64,000 nucleotides of DNA from Littorina saxatilis (lineage: Eukaryota > Mollusca > Gastropoda > Littorinimorpha > Littorinidae). This document shows positions 1 to 11,123 of this stretch, one piece after another. The position numbers were made by a program, and so were the translations under genes. Each line of letters starts with the position of its first letter. Position 1 is the first letter of the stretch. The stretch spans positions 33,050,435 through 33,114,434 of the forward strand of contig NC_090255.1 in assembly GCF_037325665.1 (NCBI RefSeq). Direction: 5' to 3'. The notes beneath the pieces were generated by a model, which saw nothing but the letters and a program-made list of their open reading frames with translations, did not search any database and was not told the DNA's origin.

Positions 1-140
1 GCAAATCTTCAGGCTCACGGCCAGGAAAAACGGGAAATTCGGGTTCTTCAGGACCCAAGGACGGGAAGGACGATCAGGGACACAAGGGATCGAGTTCCAG
101 AACTGACATCCAGTGTTACTACTGCAACAAGCGGGGCCAC

Positions 141-2180
141 GTGAAGAAGGACTGCCACAAGAGACAGGCTGACCAGAAGGGCGTTCACTTCGTTGGCAGT
201 GAGGAGTTCAGGGACGTCACGAGCTCATGCACCATCCCACAACTCTGCGTTCCGTGCTCCAGGAAACATTTCCAGCCCCACTGCAACGTCTACGTTAACG
301 GAGTGAAGGGCGAAGGTCTGCGGGACACAGGGGCAGACATGATAGTGGTTCGGGCGAGTCTAGTTCCAGCTATGGCCTACACAGGAGACAGCATCAGGGT
401 GAGAATGGCCGAGGCATCTCACGCTTACGACTTGAACACGGCAGTGATCAAGGTCGTAACCCCGTTGTTCACGGGGACCATTGTGGCCGTCGTCATGGAC
501 GATCCTCCATGCGACCTGCTCATTGGAAACCGGGTTCAGTTTGTGGACGGCGTCACCAGGGAGGTTCCCGTTTATCGGTCTCCCGACGTCATTTCAGTGC
601 TCACGCGGGCACAGGCGGAGCGAGAGGACAAACCTCTCAAACCCCTACCTGCTGCACGAGCTGCCCTGGGGAACGTGACCCCCGCGCTTCTCGCGAAGGC
701 TCAGGATTCTGACCCGACCTTAGCTACTCCTCGGGAGCACGCGAAGTCGGGGAAGGTGAAGCTGAGCGGGAAGCATGGGAGGTCAAAGTTCCTCAGGGAC
801 AAGAAGTTGCTCTACCGTGAGTTCAGCAACCAAGAAGGTACATTCAAACAGGTTGTCGTGCCTCGCGAGTTTCGCGAGGGTGTCATGGCAACGGCACACG
901 ACTCGATTCTGGGAGGTCATCTTGGTACCAAGAAGACCACGGATCGTGTCTGGCGCCACTTTTACTGGCCAGGCATCTGCACGGATGTCCGACGTTTCTG
1001 TGCGTCCTGCGATAAGTGCCAGAAGGTGGTTGCCAAAGGAAGGGTGAGGAAGGTCCCCTTAGAGAAGATGCCGCTCATCGACGAACCCTTTCGTCGGGTG
1101 GCAGTGGACATCATCGGGCCCATCTTGCCTGCGTCTGAGGACGGAAACAGATACATTTTGACCATGGTGGACTACGCTACTCGATACCCAGAGGCGATCC
1201 CTCTGAAATCGATTGAAGCCACGCGAGTAGCTGAGGCTCTGGTTACTATGTGGTCCCGGCTGGGAATTCCATCAGAGGTACTCACCGACAGAGGCACGCA
1301 GTTCACGGGAGGAGTGATGGCGGAGGCAGCACGACTGCTATCACTGGAGCAGCACTTCACCACTCCTTACCATGCTCAGTGCAACGGACTGGTGGAAAGG
1401 TTCAATGGCACCTTGAAGACCATGCTGAGGAAACTAGCTCAGGAGAAACCACGCACGTGGGACAGGTACATCCCAGCATTGCTTTTTGCATACCGCGAGG
1501 TTCCTCAGGAGAGCTTGGGTTTTTCCCCATTTGAGTTGTTGTACGGCAGACAGGTACGCGGTCCCATGGCTATCCTGCGTCAAGCCTGGACGGACGAAGA
1601 AGCTGACGAGGAGGTGCAGACGACAGCGACCTACATCGTAGAACTCAGGAACAGGATTGAAGAGACCTGCAAACTGGCTCAAGAGAACCTGGGAAGAGCA
1701 GCACAGCGTTACGCGCGAGGATTCGACCGCAAGGCACGGCCGCGCAGCTTCAAGATTGGAGAACGGGTGTTGCTACTTCTACCTGTCAAACACAACAAGC
1801 TACAACTGCAGTGGCAAGGACCTTTTGAGGTGACAGCGAGGGTGGGCCAGAACGACTACAGGATCATGATGCACGGGAAAGCACGCCTGTACCACGCCAA
1901 CCTGCTGCGCGCCTACATAGAGAGGACAGCCTACGGGGAGAAGAACAAAGACCAGAAGAACAAAGACAAGAAGACAGAGAAGGTTGCAGTCATCAGGGGT
2001 GAAACGAGGGGTTGCTCGTTCTTGAGGACGACCTTTCTGTCTGGAGACGGACCATCAACCTCTGCAATATCTTCAGGTTGCAAGGTTGGCAAACGCCAGA
2101 CTTATGCGCTGGGCGTTGATTCTCCAACCGTACCAATTCACGGTACGCGTCATTCCGGGCGCCAACAATGTTGGAGCTGA
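141..2180 (+). CDS. Gypsy-type protease/integrase polyprotein fragment (fossil)
   Basis: The frame is already open before 141 and includes the CCHC knuckle. Recognisable blocks are the DTGADMIVV protease motif near residue 63, an H-x-H...C-x2-C integrase zinc-binding domain near residues 250-290, and a catalytic core with VDIIG, LTDRGTQF and NGLVERFNGTLK blocks (about 320-430). An integrase C-terminal barrel follows, with the signature ending YHANLLRAY near 625. In this family the protease matures the polyprotein and the integrase inserts the cDNA into host DNA. The frame stops about 70 bases before the LTR. It is a fossil reading frame of a mobile element, not a host gene. Confidence 0.85.
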   Translation: MKKDCHKRQADQKGVHFVGSEEFRDVTSSCTIPQLCVPCSRKHFQPHCNVYVNGVKGEGLRDTGADMIVVRASLVPAMAYTGDSIRVRMAEASHAYDLNTAVIKVVTPLFTGTIVAVVMDDPPCDLLIGNRVQFVDGVTREVPVYRSPDVISVLTRAQAEREDKPLKPLPAARAALGNVTPALLAKAQDSDPTLATPREHAKSGKVKLSGKHGRSKFLRDKKLLYREFSNQEGTFKQVVVPREFREGVMATAHDSILGGHLGTKKTTDRVWRHFYWPGICTDVRRFCASCDKCQKVVAKGRVRKVPLEKMPLIDEPFRRVAVDIIGPILPASEDGNRYILTMVDYATRYPEAIPLKSIEATRVAEALVTMWSRLGIPSEVLTDRGTQFTGGVMAEAARLLSLEQHFTTPYHAQCNGLVERFNGTLKTMLRKLAQEKPRTWDRYIPALLFAYREVPQESLGFSPFELLYGRQVRGPMAILRQAWTDEEADEEVQTTATYIVELRNRIEETCKLAQENLGRAAQRYARGFDRKARPRSFKIGERVLLLLPVKHNKLQLQWQGPFEVTARVGQNDYRIMMHGKARLYHANLLRAYIERTAYGEKNKDQKNKDKKTEKVAVIRGETRGCSFLRTTFLSGDGPSTSAISSGCKVGKRQTYALGVDSPTVPIHGTRHSGRQQCWS

Positions 2181-2253
2181 CTTTCTCTCTCGGGCTGTAG
2201 AGGAGAACATGACTGTGAGCGAAACCGAGGTTTCGTCTTGAAGAGGGGAGGTG

Positions 2254-3509
2254 TGTCACGATCGGGTGACAGAGACCAAGAAAGCGTCACTCAGTGGAGT
2301 GCCTGTTCTGGGTCAATGTATGATAGAAAGCGCCTGTGCGTGATATTGGGTTACAGCAGAGTTTGCTGACGGTGCTCTACGAGCACGGATGTTTTGTATC
2401 GCACGAGTTTTACAGTGGAGGTTTCTGCTGTCATAGCTAGGGCTGACGGTTTTTCGCTGACAGCGCGCACGGGATTTTCAGGGATTGAGTTTCTCGTGTC
2501 TTTTTCCTACTTGGGGAGGCAAAACTGTGTATAGCTGGACTGGTTTGGTGACAAGGTCAGTCACGTGTATTTGGCTAGGTGGTCTGTCAGAGACTCAAGG
2601 ACGACACACTTGACACCCAGCGGCAGAAGGGGAAGGACCTAACACACAGTTACTAGAGTATGATGGTTTTTCACCGAGTATCATATTCGGCACTCTAGGG
2701 GAACTTCCACAAGTTATTCCTTTCCTCTGCCACGTATTTTGCTGAGGACAAGTCGTCACATTTCCTTCGTCGGCGATGGCTTTCGCATAAGGATTCGACA
2801 AGGGGTTCTGGACGTTTTGGGTCACTGTTGACGAACAGAGACTGTTCCAGGGAGGAGGCGGACTTTGCTTCCATTGAGAGTTACAATCATAGGCTTTTGA
2901 GGTAATAAATCATTATTTAACGCTGTTGATGAGTCTGTGTTGTGGAATGAAATACTCTCTGTTGTTCTTTCCAGGTTAGCGCATAATTTACTCTCTGTGA
3001 CGCTAAAATACTAATCTGTATATGGTTTTTGCAGATAGGGAGAGAAGGACGGAAAATGGCTGTTTTGTTGTTGTAAAAAGTCAGTTTTGTGCAGGCCCAC
3101 GTGCTCGATGAGATATTTAAAGATGACATGTTTTAAGGTGGTGGGTGAGGGGTAGCTGACATGTTTAGTGCACCGATGCTTTCTGTTTGCAGCCTTCCTT
3201 CGTTCGTTCGTTTCGTTCGTTCGTTACGTTCCCGTAACATCGGCACGGCTGACTCTGGCGGGAACTGTTGAGGCTACGCTAACCAGGAGACCGGCTAACC
3301 AGGAGACCGGCTAACCAGCGGACCGGCTAACCAGCGAACCGGCTAACCAGCGGACCGGCTAACCAGCGAACCGACTAACCAGCATACCGGCTAAGCAGCA
3401 GCAGCAGAGATAAAGCTAAGTGCACCATGTCGTACGCACCCCGTTGACCACCGTTGTCTTTTCGTATCTATGATTTCATTGGAGTAGTGACAACGTGGGG
3501 TGTGTGACA
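2254..3509 (+). repeat. 3' long terminal repeat of the Gypsy-type element
   Basis: A purine-rich tract (2241-2253, AAGAGGGGAGGTG) directly precedes TGTCAC at 2254. The matching inverted end GTGACA closes at 3509. An AATAAA lies near 2904. Near the end there is a run of about seven short CTAACCAG-type tandem repeats (3277-3400). A length of about 1.26 kb fits large Gypsy LTRs. The left boundary is well supported by the purine tract and the TG...CA ends; the right boundary is inferred from the inverted end only. Confidence 0.65.
3277..3402 (+). repeat. Tandem repeat, about 17 bp unit (GGCTAACCAGCGRACC type)
   Basis: About seven copies of a GGCTAACCAG-containing unit run head to tail inside the presumed LTR, followed by CAGCAGCAG. 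The units alternate GGACC and GAACC endings. Confidence 0.85.
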
Positions 3510-3776
3510 CCTGCACGAACTAGAGCTTTTCGAACAGAACATTCTCATTTCGACTGTATTTACACGGGTTCAGCGTGTTACTATAATTTTCTACATAGTA
3601 CTGGCATTTTGTCAGTGAACACTGGTTTTTTACGTGTTGAGAACGTAAAAGGAACATATTTTGAGTGAAGGCTCGAGGGAGGTGGAGAGTTTATACATAA
3701 ACAGGCGTCTGAAACTTATACTTTTGTTGACTCTATTTAATTGTATGCCTGCGAGAGTGGATCGTGGTGTGGTTAG
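3510..3776. other. Intergenic stretch, nothing recognised
   Basis: AT-rich sequence right of the LTR. No open frame, inverted end or repeat was recognised. Confidence 0.5.
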
Positions 3777-5628
3777 TTAATTAGTAGTAATTAACCGGTT
3801 CATAATCACCTTGAGTGATATATTGAAACGTGACACTGCCTGTATCAAAACGGGCAATTGGATTACTTTGGGAACAGGAGGTTGTGATGGCTGGCTCTGG
3901 GTAACAGGTGGTTGTGATGGCTGACTCTTGGAGACAGGTAGAAGTCTCTTTCTGGTTTTGACAAAGATGCAATCAGGGGCTTCCTCCTCCAAAATGACTT
4001 GCAGCCTGTTGCATATGGTCAAAACACTGCCAAAAGGGAGAAAAAAAGAAAATAATCAATATGAGAAAGAGAAAGGAGACAACAACTTTTACTAAAGCAT
4101 CATTTAGGACAATTTACCAAGTTGTACATAACAAATTGCTCACAAATTTGAGTGCAACTTGCATGAAGAGCATTGCAAAATTAAGACAGTTGCAGGGATG
4201 GCCAGATCTCAAAATCTTAACTTGCCAGACAGGTGAGTCATTTCAAGAAAGTCCAGTCCACCAAAAAGAATTGCTTGCCGGGTACAAACCACAGTTGCTA
4301 TAACTGCATTGTTTATATAACGTTTTGAAACTAGAGTATACAACCAGAAGTGTTGCATTTGACGAGAATTTTCACTAGCCAACCAGGCGAGTTTGCCAAG
4401 CGGTTTTAACTAGCACAACGGATTTTTTGTACTCGCCCCTGGCCATTAGTCAGATGATTTGATCATCCCTGAATTTAGAAAGTCGGTTCAGTCATTGCTG
4501 ATTAACTGTATCACTATCAGTATCACTGCACTTTTCAAAAATTATATGTATATGACAGCGACAGGCATAATTTTAGTGTGTATTAATAGTAGTATGCTGG
4601 TTTTTCAGATTTTGACACATTCCCTGTTCACTGAAACCAAAATGTTGTTAGGCTGCACTGCCATCTTGCACTTCAACTTGAACCATTCTCTTTTTCAAAA
4701 GTAAAGTGCAAATATGACTTATTTAAAAAAGTAGAGAGGTTTCCTACCTGTAAGCCTTTCCTCCTTAAAACTCGTTGACGAGGCAATGCATGAGGTCGAG
4801 CTCACACTCACAGGCAGCCGGCGATGAAGACGCTTGGCCACAGGAATCGCCCATCTTGCTGCCTTTCAATCCAGTTGTGATGATGAATGGATCAGGATAA
4901 AGCACCCCTTTCACATACAACTTCTGCTTGTACTCCCGAAGAAGCACCCTCTCTGCATTTTCTGCTTCACGGTCGACAGGAATCCCATCTCCCAAGTTCC
5001 AAAGCAGGAAAAGCTCTAAAACAAAAAGGCCTTGAGATCAAATCACAGTTTTTCGCACCTGTGGAAGGCATTCTTTTTCCCCCTCATCACCATTTTGTAT
5101 GTAAACGTACAAAATACTCACTGACTCAGCCTGAGGTAAGCTTAGCAGCTATACAAACTGGCAGTGGCAACTTAGTATGCATGTTTGTTGTTTCTTATCT
5201 TACCCACACGTCAGATTGAAAATGGAAAACTTTTGCATACACTATCGCAACATGTAGCCTATGCATCACGAATCGGAATATAGTTATGCTTCATAATAAG
5301 TTAGATTCCGTGGACAGATCAACGGCACTTATTCAAGTTTTTGACTTTAATCAACTGAAAAGTTAAGCGTATCTGAAGAGAGAGCACTTACTAAGTTACT
5401 GTTAGTGTTACAACTTACAGGGCGGAAAACCGGTCTTGGGAATGAACAACACATCGCATCATTGCAAAGAGTAAATAACGAAAGAAATAAAACTTACCTA
5501 GCTACAAGTTCCTCGTGTGCACCTTCCACACTCGTTTTCCGCGTTTTCCGTACACACGACAAGGTTTTCGATGCTTCAGTGCGCCACAGTCGCACCTTCT
5601 GGATGGAAATCTCGCTCAAATCGCACAT
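3777..5628 (-). CDS. Tentative three-exon host gene, function unknown
   Basis: Three minus-strand segments look like exons. The first (5628-5498) opens with ATG, reads 43 codons (MCDLSEISIQKVRLW...) and ends at a strong donor, AG/GTAAGTT. The second follows a TTTTGTTTTAG acceptor at 5016 and stays open to 4765 in only one frame (WNLGDGIPVDREAENAERVL...). The third follows a polypyrimidine tract and CAG at 4027 and encodes RLQVILEEEAPDCIFVK plus a short SQPSQPPV repeat, ending at 3777. I could not join the three in one consistent reading frame, so an exon may be missing or this may be a decayed gene. No family recognised. Confidence 0.3.
5015..5497. other. Putative intron of the tentative minus-strand gene
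   Basis: AT-rich sequence between the GTAAGTT donor at 5497 (minus strand) and the TTTTAG acceptor at 5016. No intermediate exon was recognised. Confidence 0.3.
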
Positions 5629-6435
5629 GTTTCAAGTTGCTGAGAAGCTAGCACGACGCGTTGTTTACTCGAAAAAATGCTACGCATGCGCACTGTCGCA
5701 ATGGCCGCGGAACTGTTTAGTGGTGTATTATCAGTGCAATGGGAGAGGGGACGTAACTCTATCGTAAAAATGATGTCCTTTGATCGAAAATGTAAGCGTT
5801 TTTGCGTCATTTTCGTCGATCAAACAACCAAGGTCAACCAAATTAATTAATAATGCCTGAGTTAGGAGCTCAATCCGTCAATTAATTTCAGGACAAATGT
5901 TCTTTTGCTTGTTTACAGGGACTTGTATCAAAAATTAAAGAATGCTACTGGATTCTGAGCTATGATTATGAATTTAACACACTAAAGTTCAAGATTACCG
6001 ATACAGTTCAAGATTACCGTATCTGCTGCTCTGCCATACTGGATCTCTGATGAATCAGAATCCGTACCAATAAACCACACTTTTCTTAATTTTTGGAGCT
6101 GCACCTAATTTGCTGCTGTCGGAGTACGCGAGTTTAAATCGAACAAAATGCTCTGGGGCACCCGCGAACAAACTTTCGGCTTGCAATCTCGTATAAAAAG
6201 TGTTTCACACTCACTGCTTTGCTACCAGCCACTTCTGTCACCATGTCGTGTTCTCGTCGTATGGAACGGCCACAATTACAAACATACTGGTAGAAAAATA
6301 ACACAGGCAGCATGGAAGGATGGCGTGGTTTATTCCACCGGTCCATGATTCTTTCCCAGAAGTCCCAGCAACGTACTACGTCATGGCTTTTCAGTTTTGT
6401 CGAATGCACATTTCAGTGACGTCATAACATTACAA
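5629..6435. other. Intergenic stretch with one dispersed repeat
   Basis: Contains a segment at about 5840-5935 (GCTCAATCCGTCAATTAATT) that recurs at about 46812-46905, so it is a low-copy interspersed repeat. The rest shows no gene. Confidence 0.5.
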
Positions 6436-6620
6436 ACCACACACACACACACACACAAACGTACGCACGCACGCACGAACATAGACACACACCGTCACAC
6501 GCACGCACACACACACACACGCACACACACACACACACACTTCTTACTTATGAATAATTATATTTGTGTACATATGCCCCAAACATGTATTTATTTGGGG
6601 GGGGGGGGGGGGGGATTTCT
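6436..6620. repeat. CA microsatellite and poly-G run
   Basis: Interrupted (CA)n with CG variants to 6540, then a long run of G after 6596. Open frames here are low-complexity artefacts. Confidence 0.95.
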
Positions 6621-7112
6621 GTTTTTGAATGTTCTTATCGTACTGTGTAATCAGAAACTTCTTTTCCTACTTCTTTTTTTTTATTTTTTTTAATTTTTTT
6701 TAATGTGTGAATAATTTAATAAACATGTACTGAAACTTAGACGGTATATCGCACACAAATGTGATGATTTTGTAACTACTAGTCTAGTCTGATGTGACAG
6801 GAAAGACGAGTATGAATATAGATGAATATTTCATCCTGACTTGAGATTTCTTTTGCAGTTTATAAATGTCTTTATTTCAAAACAATTTGGAACGCTCAAA
6901 ACGTGTAAATATATTCCGTGTGGAGTGTTGTATCTGTAGGTGTGTGTCGGCGTTTTGTCTCAGTGTCTGTCTGGCTGACGTAGCCTACTGTCCTTTAGTC
7001 CGTCTGTCTCTGTGTTTGCGTCTACGAGCATAAGAAGTCTCTCCACCTGTCTGTCTGCTAGTCTCGTTGTGTCCGTGTCCATGGACATGCGACTTGGTAT
7101 TCATGAAGCTAA
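6621..7112. other. Intergenic stretch, nothing recognised
   Basis: T-rich and AT-rich non-coding sequence between two simple repeats. No exon signal seen. Confidence 0.5.
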
Positions 7113-7139
7113 CTGCGGGGGGGGGGGGGGGGCCTTTTT

Positions 7140-7179
<40 letters not shown>

Positions 7180-7230
7180 CGTGCGTGTGTGTGAGTGCAC
7201 GTGTGCGTGTGTGTGTGTGTGTGTGTGTTC
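7113..7230. repeat. Poly-G and GT microsatellite
   Basis: A G run followed by (GT)n with GC interruptions. It roughly mirrors the CA/G block at 6436-6620 in composition. Confidence 0.95.
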
Positions 7231-7576
7231 CTGTGAGTATCTGTAGGCCAGGCAAGTAATGATAGTATAGGAAGACTGCGTGTCTGTCAAAGTTAGTCCA
7301 TATATCTGTTTCCTTGCCCGTATTTCTTTGTCTTCGTGTCTCAGTGTCTGCATGCAAGTCTGTCTTTCTATCAGTATCTGTGTTCACTAATGAAGCGCGG
7401 GTCAATCCACTCTTCAGCCTACGAAAGCAGCATCTCCTGAATCTGCTCTGCAGGGGCTCGATCAGTATTTCATCTTGCTCCTAATTCCGAACCGCTGCTT
7501 CTTCCCTGCTCCACGATTCTGCAACGAGCAAAACAAACATTCTTGGTGAGGTTTATTTTGGAAAGGGATCTAAAAG

Positions 7577-7577
<1 letters not shown>

Positions 7578-7609
<32 letters not shown>

Positions 7610-7870
7610 TTCTTCTTCTTCTTCTTCTTCTTCTTCTTCTTCTTCTTCTTCTTGAAGGTGGGTTTAAAGCCACAGTCCTTCTATATGTAAACGATTCGTT
7701 TGACCGGGCTTTTACATTGGGGATTTTTTGTTGTTGTTGTTGTTGTTGTTGTTCTTCTTGTTCTTCTTGTTCTTCTTGTTCTTCTCATTTTTCTTCTTCT
7801 TGAAGGTGGGTTTAAAGCCACAGTCCTTCTATATGTAAACGATTCGTTTGACCGGGCTTTTACATGGGAT
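7578..7870. repeat. Two 75-bp direct repeats interleaved with GTT/CTT microsatellites
   Basis: A 75-base unit containing GAAGGTGGGTTTAAAGCC and CGATTCGTTTGACCGGG occurs at 7648-7724 and again at 7796-7868. Each copy is preceded by (GTT)n then (CTT)n or (GTTCTTCTT)n arrays. The block looks like local duplication of a microsatellite together with its flank. Confidence 0.85.
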
Positions 7871-9177
7871 AGCAATAACAATAACAACACTTTATTGTCC
7901 ATTAAAATGTTACATAAAAATGGAAAATGTTCTTCAGCACACCCTGCCTGCCTGTAAACGATTATAACAACAATTGGACAAAAGGGCTAGGACAACACAC
8001 ATAAAACATAGGTTCACGTATGTAATACAAGCACACCTATCATACTTCCAATAACACTGACCTAAAGTGTTGTCCGTGTCATCTTTAAATTGAATAAATT
8101 TACAGATAAAATCTAAATAAGGTCACACGTCTTATAAGACTATCACAATCAAATACAAGGAACTTAGTGGATAAATATCGACAGGGGGGCGACTAATGGT
8201 TTAAATGTGAAATGTGTGTATAATAATGGGTGTGGGTCTGAAATAAAGTTAGGTATTAGTTAACATTTGTTTTCAATAATTATTGGTATTTTGACAATGT
8301 GGGTAGCATGGAAATGTAATTATTCCCCCCTCTGCTTCTTTCTCTCTGTAAACTTGTAGGGCTAGTTATTTTTCGGTAACTTACCCAACAACCAAAATCA
8401 CTTACCCAACAACGGGTCTGAATCCTCGATAGCTCACAGGTTGATGAGTTAGACTTTGAGGGAACTACTTTAGCGATTGAAAAGTTCCGAACGCTCCAAT
8501 GTACGAAATATGCATCTCTAGACCAAACAATACAAACATACTGCATTTAAACTGGCAACTACAGGCTTGAACACATTAATCTCCACATAAAATCTATGAG
8601 TTTGGTTGTTTTCAAAATCCAAATCTAACGATCAGTGCAGAGAAACTCGCTTTAGATCTCTTTTGTTTTGAGTTCACGCAAACTCCCAAGGCAAGTAACT
8701 CTCGTACGACAAGAGTAGTTCCCCTTCCAAATTTTCTGAACTGAGTTGCTTGGACAAGAGACTGCAATCCGACGGTTAGTTTTCGACAATATTTCATTTT
8801 ATAAACAGATCACACGCAACCAAATGCACGAATCGCATCAATTTTAAGAACATACAGCGGTTTCATACACTATTTTGCCCCAGAAAACGGAACTTCATAC
8901 AGGTTTTTAACGTTGGAACACGGGTGCAAAAGTTCGTCTGCTTGTCCCATTCGAAGAAAGAACATTTCCTAAGCGATACCAAAACATGCATGTGTACTTG
9001 ATTTTAGTCCAAAACAGGGAAACTGACAAGAAGTGTTAACAGAATTGATTGATTTTCCCTGAACTATACAACCGCGCATTATTCAATCGCCAGCGCAGGT
9101 TGAGTGATTTGGATTCGATCAAACTTTCGCACAAAAACTCCTCTTTTCTTTGAATAACTGAAGAAAGGAGGAATAAA
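7871..9177. other. Intergenic stretch with a probable retroposon end
   Basis: Starts with AGCAATAACAATAACAAC followed by CTTTATTGTCC, which resembles the 3' end of a retroposon read on the minus strand. The rest shows no gene or clear repeat. Confidence 0.4.
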
Positions 9178-9326
9178 GAGGTTACATACCTCGTCTCAGT
9201 GATTATAATAAATAATGGTCTCAGTTCGCGGTCATGAAAAAGCTCGCTGAAGCTCGCATTTTTCATGATCCGCTAACTTCCACCATTATTTTTGATAATC
9301 ACTGAGACTCGGCATGTAACCTCTAC
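9178..9326. mobile_element. Fold-back MITE, about 149 bp
   Basis: The left arm starts GAGGTTACATACC and includes CTCAGTGATTAT. The right arm reads ATAATCACTGAG and ends GCATGTAACCTC. The arms pair over about 45 bases with few mismatches, leaving a small centre rich in GCTCGC. No coding capacity. Its superfamily is not clear. Confidence 0.75.
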
Positions 9327-9891
9327 GCATTTGAATGTAAGTCTTAGGTACCATTGTACCCAGGAAGAGAGACGAGAGATAGGAGTAGGTTGCAATAGCT
9401 TGTGTGGTCTTTGAGTTTTGTTTTTGGAAAGACATTGTTAAAGAAAAAGAAGACAAGTACAGTAATGCAATATTTATTGTGAAAACCAACGATTGTACAA
9501 AGAACATGTGAGGCAACATTATGTCTATGATGGTGTGAAGAGAATTAGTTATGATTTATACTATTATTATTGAGGGCCCCAAAGGGGGGGTATCATCACG
9601 ATCACGGGAAGGGAAATTTTAGCTTTCACGATCACAGTTACCTTGATTTTTGTTTTCACGATCACGAACACCAGTGGCAAATCACGGTCACGGTAAAAGT
9701 TGCATGTACAGAAAGCACGTGTCAAAGTAAACACAACCACACAGTAATTCGCTCCTCTGGATCTATTGTTTATTCAACACAAAGTGAGAACTGTTGCACT
9801 TTTTTATTATTATTTTTTTAATTCTCTTTCGTACACACATAGAAATACATATCATGATTTGTAATCAGTAACAAGAATGTTGTTTTCATTG

Positions 9892-9895
<4 letters not shown>

Positions 9896-9960
<65 letters not shown>
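9896..9960. repeat. TC microsatellite
   Basis: Uninterrupted (TC)n of about 65 bases inside the 2.0-kb TIR element. Confidence 0.95.
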
Positions 9961-9962
<2 letters not shown>

Positions 9963-10412
9963 CTCATACACATTCAACTCCCACACCCTCACTCACCACA
10001 CATGAAAATATACTTGCACAATTTCACATTTCCAGAGCTAAATCTTGCAAACTCATTTTCTCAAAAATGGATTGAAATTAAAATACATGTATGATGGGTT
10101 CTTTATTTTCAACTTTGCCATACAATTTGAGGTACACCATCGGCTGGTTTCATGGCCTTGAAAAACAAACAGGAATGCTACAGGGCAAAAATGGTTTTAC
10201 CTGAAAGAAGCGCGCAGTGCGAGTTGCAAAGCCACAACAAGCCTGAGCCTGCGAAGCAGGCGAGCCAACTAGGGGGGTCCGGGGGCATGCCCCCCCTGAA
10301 TTTTTTTCAAAAAACAGTTAAAATCTGTGCAATCTGGTGCATTCTGGGCATCATTTTCAGGGCTGTAATAGTGTTGTGATCTTGTTAAAAATCCCATTTT
10401 AGCCACAATCAT

Positions 10413-10679
10413 TCAACACACCTCCAAACTGGTGAAAACAACACTACTGTGCGCTGGCTTCATTGAGACCGGCGCCCGATATTTACACGGATCGTTTTTG
10501 CGGAAATTGTTCAACTTCACCGGAATAAATTTGACTTTACCGGATTTTGAAAACGGCTTTATCGGATTTCCGGCAATTACCGGAAAAGTAGCATGCCTGA
10601 CAAAATCCCCAACGAACATGAATTTGATCGTCTTTGACATGAGGATCAAGTGACCCAAACTGGCACGTCTCCCCGCCAT
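10413..10679 (-). CDS. Unrecognised 88-codon frame inside the TIR element
   Basis: Starts at an ATG (MAGRRASLGHLILMSK...) and ends in a stop. The composition is not low-complexity, but no domain is recognised. It may be captured host sequence or chance. Support is only the open frame. Confidence 0.2.
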   Translation of the reverse strand: MAGRRASLGHLILMSKTIKFMFVGDFVRHATFPVIAGNPIKPFSKSGKVKFIPVKLNNFRKNDPCKYRAPVSMKPAHSSVVFTSLEVC

Positions 10680-10986
10680 TGTTTCTGAATTTAACCCATT
10701 GTTGATATTAAAGTTTACAGGCGCTAAAATAAATCCAAGCTTAATGCAAAGAATCTATGCCAAGCGTGTCCACGTTGCTGGGATGAAAAACACATTTCTA
10801 GTTTCGGTTTTGGCTACACGCAGACTCGATCTCGAGCCAGTCGAGGTCACACGACTGAGCGAGTGACAGCCGGACGTGGCAATGTCGACAATGTCAATGA
10901 TCTCACTCAAACTCAAAGATCTTGAACAAATTTCAAGATCTTTGCCTACACTCAGAACAGTCATAGAGCAACATAGATCAACATAC

Positions 10987-11123
10987 CTTGATATTTCGTC
11001 TTCGGAAAGACCGACCCGTAGCCTGACCTTTCCACCAAGGAAGGCATTCTCGCCGCCTGCTTTGTTCTGGCTTGAATCCACAAAATATAACAGAAGTTCG
11101 ATGACAGTACCGCTGCACGCCAT
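10987..11123 (-). CDS. Candidate first exon inside the TIR element
   Basis: ATG at 11123 opens MACSGTVIELLLYFVDSSQN, continues for 45 codons and ends at a strong donor, AAG/GTATGT, in phase 2. Such an exon inside a non-autonomous DNA transposon could be a captured gene fragment or part of a decayed transposase gene. The longer frame to 11468 runs into the CACGATCACG repeats and is not credible as protein. No family recognised. Confidence 0.3.

Larger units (their letters stand above)
1..3509 (+). mobile_element. Ty3/Gypsy-type LTR retroelement, right part (fossil)
   Basis: The element enters from the left edge. Visible parts in order are a gag-type CCHC zinc knuckle (bases 114-155), an aspartic-protease-like DTGAD motif, an integrase with HHCC zinc finger and DDE core, and a 3' LTR. 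The zinc knuckle, DTGA protease and the post-integrase tail ending at a purine tract are the usual Gypsy layout. The part list is incomplete for an autonomous element, so I treat it as a fossil or dependent copy. The long open frame argues for a fairly recent insertion. The 5' LTR lies outside the window, so target-site duplications and LTR divergence cannot be judged. Confidence 0.85.

Noticed and set aside
6397-7405. Frames rich in HTHTHT or VCVCVC
   Set aside because: Translations of CA/GT microsatellites; the same holds at 16161-16592, 19000-19343, 42407-42843 and 45093-45507.
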